Positions 1 through 5,250 of a DNA stretch of 5,250 bases are shown here, piece by piece. Each line of letters starts with the position of its first letter. The first letter of the stretch is position 1. This DNA comes from an uncultured Oscillospiraceae bacterium (GTDB lineage: Bacteria > Bacillota > Clostridia > Oscillospirales > Oscillospiraceae), in the NCBI GenBank assembly GCA_934630555.1, contig CAKTXB010000145.1, positions 1-5,250 on the forward strand, written 5' to 3'. A program made the position numbers and the translations under genes. The notes below the pieces were generated by a model. That model ran no database searches, was not told the DNA's origin, and saw only the letters and a list, made by a program, of their open reading frames with translations.

Positions 1-12
1 GTATAAAACGCA

Positions 13-27
13 CAACCCTAAGGGTTG
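13..27. other. Hairpin after the second T-run
   Basis: Arms CAACCC and GGGTTG flank a three-base loop, placed relative to the second T-run exactly as the 74-90 hairpin is placed relative to the first. The arm sequences differ between the two but pairing is kept, which looks like compensatory change. Confidence 0.5.
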
Positions 28-28
28 C

Positions 29-70
29 AAAAAAACAACAGGGTACCGGGGCGAAGCCCCGTATAACCCC
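29..70 (-). terminator. Second terminator-like hairpin with T-run
   Basis: The minus strand has the stem CGGGGC, loop TTC, GCCCCG (61-47). An internal loop and a further GGG/CCC pairing extend it, and then TTGTTTTTTT follows (38-29). It repeats the layout of the main terminator about 59 bp further downstream and could act as a back-up terminator. Confidence 0.6.
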
Positions 71-73
71 CGC

Positions 74-90
74 GCAGCCTTTCAGGCTGC
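74..90. other. Hairpin between the two terminator-like units
   Basis: Seven-base arms GCAGCCT and AGGCTGC flank a three-base loop. On the minus strand it follows directly after the T-run of the main terminator, the reverse of terminator order, so it is not itself a terminator on that strand. Confidence 0.5.
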
Positions 91-126
91 AAAAAACAAG
101 GGGCACGGGGCAGCGCCCCGCACCCC
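91..126 (-). terminator. Intrinsic terminator of the gyrB-gyrA-rnhA operon
   Basis: In minus-strand RNA a 12-bp stem forms: GGGGUGCGGGGC, loop GCU, GCCCCGUGCCCC, with two adjacent G-U wobble pairs in the middle. It is followed at once by UUGUUUUUU. In plus-strand RNA the two wobbles become C-A mismatches and no T-run follows, so the element is directional for the operon. It begins about 23 bases after the rnhA stop. Confidence 0.85.
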
Positions 127-129
127 CGC

Positions 130-147
130 GCGCCCCGTCGGGGGCGC
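130..147 (-). other. GC-rich hairpin directly after rnhA
   Basis: Seven-base arms GCGCCCC and GGGGCGC flank a four-base loop, starting two bases after the rnhA stop codon. No T-run follows. It may protect the mRNA 3' end or be the first variable stem of the array. Confidence 0.55.
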
Positions 148-148
148 A

Positions 149-589
149 TCACGTTTTAAACTTCTGCCATTCCCGCACCGCCTGCTCGTCGCAGCGGTTA
201 TTTTTTTCGTTGGCCGCATGGCCCTTCACCCAGTGATAGTGCAGCTCGTGCTGCCGCGTCAGGTCCAGCAGCAGCTCCCACAGATCCGGGTTCAGCGCCG
301 GCTTTTTGTCTGACTTCACCCAGCCGCGCTTGCGCCAGCCCCAGGCCCAGCCCTTTTCCAGCGCGTCAATGACATACTTGGAATCGGAATACAGCTCCAC
401 CACGCACGGCTCCTTCAGCGCCAGCAGCGCCTGAATGACGGCCGTCAGCTCCATGCGGTTGTTCGTGGTCGCTTCTTCGCCGCCGGAGAGCATTTTCTCC
501 GCGCCGCCATATTCCAGAATGCACGCCCAGCCGCCCGGGCCGGGATTGCCGGAGCACGCCCCGTCGGTATACACCGTCACGGTCTTCAT
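149..589 (-). CDS. rnhA: Ribonuclease HI (RNase H1)
   Basis: This 146-residue cytoplasmic enzyme degrades the RNA strand of RNA:DNA hybrids, including R-loops and leftover primers. The family's DEDD metal-binding residues are all present: Asp9 ([14 protein letters not shown]), Glu47 (TTNNRMEL), Asp69 (SDSKYV) and Asp134 (NRCDE), plus the mobile catalytic His124 in WVKGHA. The basic handle region with three tryptophans (Trp81, Trp85, Trp90, then VKSDKKP) is kept, so this is an E. coli-type RNase HI. It is a single-domain form: no N-terminal hybrid-binding domain is present, and the C-terminal tail is short (WQKFKT). The ATG overlaps the gyrA stop as ATGA, with GGAGGAG just upstream inside the gyrA end, pointing to translational coupling. 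It is the last gene before the terminator. Being in a gyrase operon fits the known genetic link between supercoiling and R-loops, but that functional reading is an inference. Confidence 0.97.
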   Translation of the reverse strand: MKTVTVYTDGACSGNPGPGGWACILEYGGAEKMLSGGEEATTNNRMELTAVIQALLALKEPCVVELYSDSKYVIDALEKGWAWGWRKRGWVKSDKKPALNPDLWELLLDLTRQHELHYHWVKGHAANEKNNRCDEQAVREWQKFKT

Positions 590-3093
590 GCCTGCTCCTC
601 CGGCGCATCCTCTTCCTCGCGGTCCACCCGCTCGATGGAGATGACCTGATTGCCCTCCTCCACGCGCATGAGGATCACGCCCTGCGTGTCGCGCCTATAG
701 ATGTTGATGTCGCTGGCCGCCATGCGGATGAGCACGCCGCCGTTTTCAATGAGCATCACGTCGTCGGCGTCGGACACGATGGCCACACCCGCAATGCTGC
801 CGGTCTTGGCCGTGATGTTATAGTTCTTCAGGCCCTTGCCGCCGCGGCTCTGCGGCCGCTTGCCGCCGTCCTCGTCCGTGCGCAGATAATCCTCCAGCGC
901 CGTCCGCTTGCCATAGCCAAGCTCCGTCACCGTCAGCAGCTGCTTGCCGGCCTCGGCAATGCCCGCGCCCACGATATAGTCGCCGTCTGTCAGCGTCATA
1001 CCGCGCACGCCTGCCGCGTCGCGGCCCATCACACGCACGTCCGTTTCCGCAAAGCAGATGGCCATACCCGCGCGCGAGGCCAGAATGATGTTCTGCGCGC
1101 CGTCCGTTTTCAAAACCGCGATCAGCTCGTCGTCCCCGGCCAGCGTCAGCGCCCGGATGCCCGCCTTGCGCGCCGTATACAGCGCCGCCAGCTCCACACG
1201 CTTCACCGTGCCCTGCTTTGTCACAAGCAGCAGATAGTCCTCGTCAAACGCGTGCACGGTAATGCCCGCCGTCACGCGTTCGCCGTCCTCCAGCGGCAGG
1301 ATGTTCACGATATTCGTGCCCTTCGCCGTCCGTCCGGCCTCCGGGATCTGATAGCCCTTGCGCCGGTGCACGCGCCCGCGGTTCGTAAAGAACAGGATGT
1401 AATCATGCGTCGAGGCTGAGAACACACTGACCACAAAGTCCTCCTCGCGTGTGGTCATGCCCGTCACGCCGCGGCCGCCGCGCTTCTGGCTGCGATACGT
1501 CGCTGCCGGCACGCGCTTGATGTACCCCGCGTTCGACAGGGTGAACACGCACTGCTCCTCCTCAATGAGATCCTCAATGTCGATCTCGTCCTCCACGTCC
1601 TGGATCTCCGTCAGCCGGTCGTCGCCGAACTTGTCGCGGATGGCCAGCAGCTCCGTTTTCAGCACGCCCTTGAGCATTGCTTCGTCCGCCAGCAGCGCGC
1701 GGAAGTATGCGATCCGCTTTTCCAGCTCGTCATATTCATTCTGCAGTTTTTCGCGTTCGAGCCCCTGCAGGCGCTTGAGCTGCATATCCAAAACGACCTG
1801 CGCCTGAATTTCGGACAGGCTGAAGCGCTGCATGAGCCGCTCCTTCGCGTCGTCATACGCCTCGCGGATGGTCTTGATGACCGCGTCGATGTTTTCCTCC
1901 GCAATGAGCAGGCCTTCCAGCACGTGCTGCCGCTCCAGCGCTTTTTTCAGGTCATACTGCGTCCGGCGCGTGATGATCTCTTCCTGATAGGCCAGATACT
2001 CGTCCAGAATGTGCCGCAGGGAGAGGATCTTCGGCTGCGTCTGATCGTTCACCAGCGCCAGCATCGTCACGCCGAACGTCGTCTGCATCTGCGTCTGCGC
2101 AAACAGGCGGTTGAGCACCACCTGCGCGTTCGCGTCCTTTTTCAGTTCAATGACGATGCGCATACCGTTGCGGTCCGTCTCGTCGCGGATGTCCGAAATG
2201 CCGTCCAGCCGCTTGTCGCGCACCTGCTCGGCCATGGCCGCAATGAGCATCCGCTTGTTCACCTGATACGGCAGCTCCGTCACAATGATGCGTTCGCGGT
2301 TCTGGCCGAACTCCTCCAGCTCCGTCCGCGCGCGCACGGTGATCTTGCCGCGGCCCGTGGAATACGCCGCGCGAATGCCGCTGCGGCCCATGATAATGCC
2401 CTTCGTCGGGAAGTCCGGCCCCTTGATGTGCTCCATCAGGTCTGCCAGCTCCGCCTCGGGATCATCCAGAATGCACACGCACGCGTCAATGACCTCGCGC
2501 AGGTTGTGCGGCGGGATGTTCGTGGCCATGCCAACGGCAATGCCCGCCGAGCCGTTTACCAGCAGGTTCGGGAAGCGCGAAGGCAGCACACGCGGCTCCT
2601 TGCGGCTTTCATCAAAGTTCGCATCCCAGCCCACGGTGTCCTTTTCAATGTCGCGCAGCATCTCGTTCGAGAGCTTTGACATTCTCGCCTCCGTGTAACG
2701 GTAGGCCGCCGGGGGATCGCCGTCGATGGAGCCGAAGTTGCCGTGTCCGTCCACGAGCGGATAGCGCATGGAAAAGTCCTGCGCCAGACGCACCATCGCG
2801 TCATACACCGACGCGTCGCCGTGCGGATGGTACCGGCCCAGCACGTCGCCCACGCACGTGGCCGACTTCTTAAACGGCTTGTCCGCCGTCAGGCCGTCCT
2901 CGTACATGGCGTACAAAATGCGCCGGTGCACCGGCTTCAGGCCGTCGCGCACGTCCGGCAGCGCACGGCCCACAATGACGGACATGGCGTAGTCGATGTA
3001 GGAGCTCTTCATCTCCTGCACCAGCTCCGATTCCACGATCGTCTGCTCCGGGAACAGAATGTCCTCCGGCTTGTAATCCTTCTTATGTGCCAA
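586..3093 (-). CDS. gyrA: DNA gyrase subunit A (DNA cleavage and wrapping subunit)
   Basis: This 835-residue protein cuts and rejoins the gate DNA segment and wraps DNA chirally, working with GyrB. The N-terminal winged-helix/tower part contains the quinolone-region motif [10 protein letters not shown] (89-98) and catalytic Tyr133 within RYTEARM. The block [15 protein letters not shown] follows at 183-197. Residues about 360-500 form the coiled-coil arm and exit gate, and an acidic linker (about 498-513) leads to the C-terminal pinwheel. The GyrA box is QKRGGRG (536-542), a close variant of QRRGGKG, and marks gyrase rather than ParC. A second related motif, QSRGGKG, lies at 748-754, and the protein ends in an acidic tail. 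The start is TTG; it is chosen because a perfect AGGAGGTGA lies nine bases upstream (from AGGAGG) and because the next Met (28) would cut off conserved sequence. Ala94 stands where E. coli has Ser83. An extra segment of about nine residues precedes QSRGGKG. Confidence 0.98.
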   Translation of the reverse strand: MAHKKDYKPEDILFPEQTIVESELVQEMKSSYIDYAMSVIVGRALPDVRDGLKPVHRRILYAMYEDGLTADKPFKKSATCVGDVLGRYHPHGDASVYDAMVRLAQDFSMRYPLVDGHGNFGSIDGDPPAAYRYTEARMSKLSNEMLRDIEKDTVGWDANFDESRKEPRVLPSRFPNLLVNGSAGIAVGMATNIPPHNLREVIDACVCILDDPEAELADLMEHIKGPDFPTKGIIMGRSGIRAAYSTGRGKITVRARTELEEFGQNRERIIVTELPYQVNKRMLIAAMAEQVRDKRLDGISDIRDETDRNGMRIVIELKKDANAQVVLNRLFAQTQMQTTFGVTMLALVNDQTQPKILSLRHILDEYLAYQEEIITRRTQYDLKKALERQHVLEGLLIAEENIDAVIKTIREAYDDAKERLMQRFSLSEIQAQVVLDMQLKRLQGLEREKLQNEYDELEKRIAYFRALLADEAMLKGVLKTELLAIRDKFGDDRLTEIQDVEDEIDIEDLIEEEQCVFTLSNAGYIKRVPAATYRSQKRGGRGVTGMTTREEDFVVSVFSASTHDYILFFTNRGRVHRRKGYQIPEAGRTAKGTNIVNILPLEDGERVTAGITVHAFDEDYLLLVTKQGTVKRVELAALYTARKAGIRALTLAGDDELIAVLKTDGAQNIILASRAGMAICFAETDVRVMGRDAAGVRGMTLTDGDYIVGAGIAEAGKQLLTVTELGYGKRTALEDYLRTDEDGGKRPQSRGGKGLKNYNITAKTGSIAGVAIVSDADDVMLIENGGVLIRMAASDINIYRRDTQGVILMRVEEGNQVISIERVDREEEDAPEEQA
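595..601 (-). promoter_or_regulatory. Ribosome binding site for rnhA within the gyrA 3' end
   Basis: The minus strand reads GGAGGAG, ending five bases before the rnhA ATG, and encodes part of the acidic GyrA tail. Together with the ATGA stop/start overlap it supports re-initiation by ribosomes that have just finished gyrA. Confidence 0.8.
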
Positions 3094-3099
3094 GCTCCG

Positions 3100-3108
3100 T
3101 CACCTCCT
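3100..3108 (-). promoter_or_regulatory. Perfect Shine-Dalgarno site for gyrA, overlapping the gyrB stop
   Basis: The minus strand reads AGGAGGTGA, fully complementary to the usual 16S rRNA 3' end. Nine bases separate AGGAGG from the TTG start of gyrA. Its first A is also the last base of the gyrB TGA stop, so a ribosome finishing gyrB sits on the gyrA initiation site. This site decides the TTG start and probably compensates for the weak start codon. Confidence 0.9.
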
Positions 3109-5060
3109 CAAATATCCAGATTCACCACATATTTGGCGTTTTCTTCAATAAATTCCTTGCGCGGCTCCACGGCCTCGCCCATGAGCACCGTGAAGATCTG
3201 GTCCGCCGCCACGGCGTCGTCCAGCGTGATGCGCCGCAGCGTCCGCGTCGTCGGATCCATGGTCGTTTCCCACAGCTCGTGCGGGTTCATTTCGCCAAGG
3301 CCCTTAAAGCGCGAAATGTCCACTTTCGCATTGGGGTTGTCCGCCCGCATCTCGGCCGAGATCCGGTCGCGCTCCGGGTCGGAGTACGCCACGCGCTGTG
3401 TCTTGCCGCGTGTGAGCTTATAAAGCGGCGGCACGGCGGAATAGACATAGCCCTGCTCAATGAGCGGCCGCATGAAGCGGAAGAAGAACGTCAGCAGCAG
3501 CGTCCGGATGTGGCTGCCGTCCACATCGGCATCGGCCATGATGATGATCTTATGATAGCGCAGTTTTTCCAGATTGAATTCGTCGCCAATGCCCGCGCCC
3601 AGCGCCGTAATGACCGGCTGCAGCTTGTCGTTGCCGTAGACCTTGTCCGCCCGCGCCTTTTCCACGTTCAGCATCTTGCCCCAAAGCGGCAAAATGGCCT
3701 GGAAGCGCGAGTCGCGCCCCTGTGTGGCCGAGCCGCCTGCGGAGTCGCCCTCCACGATATACAGCTCGGTGAGCGCCGGGTCGCGGTCGTTGCAGTCGCG
3801 CAGCTTGTCCGGCATCTGCCCGGATTCCAGCCCCGTCTTGCGCCGGATGGCCTCTTTTGCCTTGCGCGCCGCCTCGCGCGCGCGGTTCGCCATCATGGCC
3901 TTTTCCAGAATGAGCTTGCCGATGGCCGGATGCTCCTCCAGATACACCGCCAGCTGCTCCGTCACCACGGAGCTGACGAGCGTGCGCATGGTCGCGTTGC
4001 CGAGCTTGGCCTTGGTCTGGCCCTCAAACTGCGCGTCGGTCAGCTTCACGGACACGATGGCGGTCAAACCCTCGCGCACATCGTCGCCCGACACCTTGTC
4101 GTCGTTTTTCAGAATGCCCTTCTGCACGCCGTAGCTGTTGAGCACGTTTGTCAGCGCCCGCTTGAAGCCCTCCTCGTGCATACCGCCCTCCGGCGTGTGG
4201 ATGTCGTTTGCAAACGACACGATCGTTTCGGCATAGGAGTCGTTATACTGCATGGCGATCTCCGCCGAATCGTCGCCCTTTTTGCCGGCCATGTAAATGA
4301 CCTCATCGTGCAGCGTCGTCTTGTGGCGGTTATACCACCGCGCAAACTCGCGGATGCCGCCCTCGTAGCACATGGCGTCCTGCCGCTCGTTTTCGGGCTT
4401 TTCCTCCGCCTCGCGCCGCGCGTCGATGATGGTGATGTGCAGTCCGGCGTTCAAAAACGCCTGTTCGCGCATCCGCGTGTGCAGGACCTCATAGTCATAT
4501 TCCAGCGTGTCGAACATCTCGGCGTCCGGCTTGAACGTCACCTTGGTGCCGTGCCGGTCCGTCGTGCCCACCACGCACATTTCCTGCGTGATGTGTCCGC
4601 GCGAGAATTTCATCTGATAGATCTTTCCGTCGCGGCTGACCTCGACCTCCAGCCATTCCGACAGCGCGTTCACAACAGACGCGCCCACGCCGTGCAGGCC
4701 GCCCGAGACCTTGTAGCCGCCGCCGCCGAATTTGCCGCCGGCGTGCAGCACCGTGAACACGACCTCCAGCGCGGGCTTGCCCGTCTGCGGCTGGATGTCC
4801 ACCGGGATGCCGCGGCCGTCGTCCTCCACGGTGATGGTGTTGCCCTCGTTGATGGTCACGCGCACATGGCTGCAATAGCCCGCCAGCGCTTCATCAATGG
4901 AGTTGTCCACAATTTCATACACCAGATGATGCAGACCGGAACTGCTCGTCGAGCCGATATACATACCCGGCCGCTTCCGCACGGCTTCCAGCCCCTCCAG
5001 TACCTGGATCTGACTGCCGCCATATTCCTGTTCTGCATGATTTTGAATGTTTTCGCTCAT
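3108..5060 (-). CDS. gyrB: DNA gyrase subunit B (ATPase and TOPRIM subunit)
   Basis: This 650-residue protein is the ATP-hydrolysing half of DNA gyrase, which pairs with GyrA as A2B2 to introduce negative supercoils into chromosomal DNA. The N-terminal GHKL ATPase has the expected catalytic Glu49 and Asn53 (YEIVDNSIDEA), adenine-contacting Asp80 in EDDGRGIP, the glycine-rich lid GGLHGVG (120-126), Arg143 at the novobiocin-contact position, and transducer Lys350 in the QTK loop. The TOPRIM domain carries EGDSAGG (Glu437-Gly443) and DADVDGSH (Asp510, Asp512, Asp514), the metal-binding acids. The C-terminal tail has the conserved KGLGEMN and LWETTMDP blocks and ends in NLDI. Length matches Gram-positive GyrB; the roughly 165-residue insertion of proteobacterial GyrB is absent. 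The ATG is preceded by AGGAG at six bases. Trp460 is odd: it replaces the Lys447 of E. coli. ParE is less likely because an unmistakable GyrA with a GyrA box follows directly. Confidence 0.98.
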   Translation of the reverse strand: MSENIQNHAEQEYGGSQIQVLEGLEAVRKRPGMYIGSTSSSGLHHLVYEIVDNSIDEALAGYCSHVRVTINEGNTITVEDDGRGIPVDIQPQTGKPALEVVFTVLHAGGKFGGGGYKVSGGLHGVGASVVNALSEWLEVEVSRDGKIYQMKFSRGHITQEMCVVGTTDRHGTKVTFKPDAEMFDTLEYDYEVLHTRMREQAFLNAGLHITIIDARREAEEKPENERQDAMCYEGGIREFARWYNRHKTTLHDEVIYMAGKKGDDSAEIAMQYNDSYAETIVSFANDIHTPEGGMHEEGFKRALTNVLNSYGVQKGILKNDDKVSGDDVREGLTAIVSVKLTDAQFEGQTKAKLGNATMRTLVSSVVTEQLAVYLEEHPAIGKLILEKAMMANRAREAARKAKEAIRRKTGLESGQMPDKLRDCNDRDPALTELYIVEGDSAGGSATQGRDSRFQAILPLWGKMLNVEKARADKVYGNDKLQPVITALGAGIGDEFNLEKLRYHKIIIMADADVDGSHIRTLLLTFFFRFMRPLIEQGYVYSAVPPLYKLTRGKTQRVAYSDPERDRISAEMRADNPNAKVDISRFKGLGEMNPHELWETTMDPTTRTLRRITLDDAVAADQIFTVLMGEAVEPRKEFIEENAKYVVNLDI

Positions 5061-5066
5061 AAAAAG

Positions 5067-5074
5067 CTCCTCTC
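5067..5074 (-). promoter_or_regulatory. Ribosome binding site for gyrB
   Basis: The minus strand reads GAGAGGAG followed by CTTTTT and then the gyrB ATG, giving a six-base spacer from AGGAG. The 5' edge of this site lies in the 3' arm of a small predicted hairpin (5073-5087), so access could be modestly affected by folding. Confidence 0.8.
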
Positions 5075-5087
5075 AGACGTGTTCTGA
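5073..5087 (-). promoter_or_regulatory. Small hairpin next to the gyrB ribosome binding site
   Basis: The minus strand reads TCAGA, a five-base loop ACACG, then TCTGA, with a possible sixth U-G pair outside. The 3' arm runs into the GAGAGGAG ribosome binding site. The stem is short and may only be marginally stable. Confidence 0.35.
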
Positions 5088-5095
5088 ATATGAAA

Positions 5096-5110
5096 CACCA
5101 TAATATGGTG
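5096..5110. promoter_or_regulatory. 15-bp palindrome in the gyrB leader
   Basis: Seven-base arms CACCATA and TATGGTG flank a single central base. On the minus strand it would sit at the very 5' end of the gyrB transcript. On the plus strand it is followed by GAG and then TTTTTTG, which resembles an intrinsic terminator for transcription running antisense to gyrB. It could be a repressor operator, an mRNA 5' stem-loop, or a terminator of antisense transcription; the sequence alone does not decide. Confidence 0.6.
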
Positions 5111-5120
5111 GAGTTTTTTG

Positions 5121-5148
5121 TTTATATCGACAGGCTAGCGCCCGTCAC
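5121..5148 (-). promoter_or_regulatory. Candidate sigma-A-type promoter of the gyrB-gyrA-rnhA operon
   Basis: On the minus strand a -35-like GTGACG (5148-5143, four of six to TTGACA) and a -10-like TATAAA (5126-5121, five of six to TATAAT) are separated by 16 bp. Transcription would start about seven bases further on, in the A-rich stretch just before the palindrome at 5096-5110, leaving a leader of roughly 55 nt. The spacer is occupied by the proximal copy of the 18-bp direct repeat. An alternative -10, TATTAT, lies inside the palindrome, but I see no good -35 for it. The assignment rests on motif matching only. Confidence 0.4.
5127..5144. repeat. Proximal copy of an 18-bp imperfect direct repeat
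   Basis: The plus strand reads TCGACAGGCTAGCGCCCG and matches the copy at 5163-5180 in 16 of 18 positions, 36 bp apart. This copy fills the spacer of the candidate gyrB promoter. It contains the perfect palindrome GCTAGC, which the other copy lacks. It could be a regulator site, half of a duplicated promoter, or part of a dispersed intergenic repeat. Confidence 0.75.
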
Positions 5149-5162
5149 CGGTTTTGCCGTAG

Positions 5163-5180
5163 TCGGCAGGCTTGCGCCCG
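5163..5180. repeat. Distal copy of an 18-bp imperfect direct repeat
   Basis: The plus strand reads TCGGCAGGCTTGCGCCCG, differing from the proximal copy at two positions. Similarity extends weakly on the right as CACCG in both copies, offset by one base. No -10-like sequence comparable to TATAAA accompanies this copy. Confidence 0.75.
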
Positions 5181-5196
5181 CCCACCGTTCTTTCCT

Positions 5197-5213
5197 CAGT
5201 GTTTGCAACACTG
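5197..5213. promoter_or_regulatory. 17-bp dyad upstream of the gyrB promoter
   Basis: Perfect seven-base arms CAGTGTT and AACACTG flank three bases (TGC on the plus strand). Neither side is followed by a T-run, so it is not a clear terminator. It lies about 70 bp beyond the candidate -10 and may be an operator or the end of an upstream transcript outside the window. Confidence 0.45.
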
Positions 5214-5250
5214 CACCTGTGCCTCCGGCGGCCCATTCTTTTCTGCCTTG

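Larger units (their letters stand above)
1..147 (-). repeat. Degenerate tandem array of hairpin / GC hairpin + T-run modules
   Basis: Reading the minus strand, variable stems (147-130, 90-74, 27-13) alternate with nearly constant CGGGGC/GCCCCG stems (120-106, 61-47). A GCGGGGGT sequence precedes each constant stem and a TTGTTTTTT run follows it. The module period is about 57-62 bp. After the last variable stem, TTTTATAC at the window edge resembles the GGTTATAC that precedes the second constant stem, suggesting that the array continues beyond position 1. No gene is seen here. Confidence 0.65.

Noticed and set aside
1..147. CRISPR-like array, because of regularly spaced repeats
   Set aside because: The repeats are degenerate stem-loops with T-runs, only about two copies, without constant repeat units or unique spacers, and no cas gene is near.
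366..608. Overlapping minus-strand frame across the rnhA start
   Set aside because: It is a frame-shifted reading of the gyrA end and rnhA start; rnhA in its own frame has all catalytic residues.
1924..2679. A 251-codon plus-strand open frame opposite gyrA
   Set aside because: It has low-complexity Arg/His/Leu composition, no convincing family motif and is antisense to conserved GyrA codons; a compositional shadow is the simplest explanation.
586..3093. Topoisomerase IV subunit (ParC) as an alternative identity for the large subunit
   Set aside because: The GyrA box QKRGGRG, full-length pinwheel domain and placement directly after gyrB favour GyrA.
3087..5087. A 666-codon open frame on the plus strand opposite gyrB
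   Set aside because: Its translation is rich in Arg, His, Ala and Val with no recognisable domain, and it lies antisense to an intact, fully conserved gyrB. GC-rich third positions easily create such shadows.
5061..5100. Riboswitch or T-box in the gyrB leader
   Set aside because: The predicted leader of about 55 nt is too short and shows only two small stems with no recognisable aptamer or anticodon-binding features.

Overview
The window holds a compact, minus-strand operon for DNA gyrase and RNase HI. Reading along the minus strand from right to left, the order is promoter/leader (about 5250-5061), gyrB (5060-3108), gyrA (3093-586), rnhA (589-149), then a string of hairpins and T-runs that includes the operon terminator (148-1). 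All three proteins look full-length and keep their catalytic residues. No RNA gene, CRISPR array, insertion sequence or transferred gene is visible.

The sequence suggests a GC-rich member of the Bacillota, most likely Oscillospiraceae/Ruminococcaceae (the Faecalibacterium-Gemmiger-Subdoligranulum neighbourhood). The reasons are the short 650-residue GyrB without the large proteobacterial insertion, strong AGGAGG ribosome binding sites, the wording of the GyrB TOPRIM region, and many C/G third positions. This placement is inferred from recall of family sequences, not from a search.

The genes are packed for coupled translation. The gyrB stop codon overlaps a perfect nine-base Shine-Dalgarno sequence for gyrA, which starts with TTG. 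gyrA and rnhA share an ATGA overlap. GyrB (ATPase/TOPRIM) and GyrA (cleavage/wrapping) form the A2B2 gyrase that introduces negative supercoils. RNase HI removes the RNA:DNA hybrids (R-loops) that negative supercoiling favours, so their co-transcription makes functional sense.

The most notable non-coding structures are at the two ends. Upstream of gyrB there is an imperfect 18-bp direct repeat, a near-perfect 15-bp palindrome, a hairpin touching the ribosome binding site and a second dyad further out. Downstream of rnhA there is a degenerate tandem module of alternating GC hairpins and T-runs with a period of about 57-62 bp, which appears to continue past the left edge. Within the proteins, two quinolone-region positions are non-standard: GyrA has Ala at the E. 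coli Ser83 position and GyrB has Trp at the Lys447 position. I see no clear sign of an undescribed multi-gene system; this is mainly a housekeeping locus with interesting flanks.
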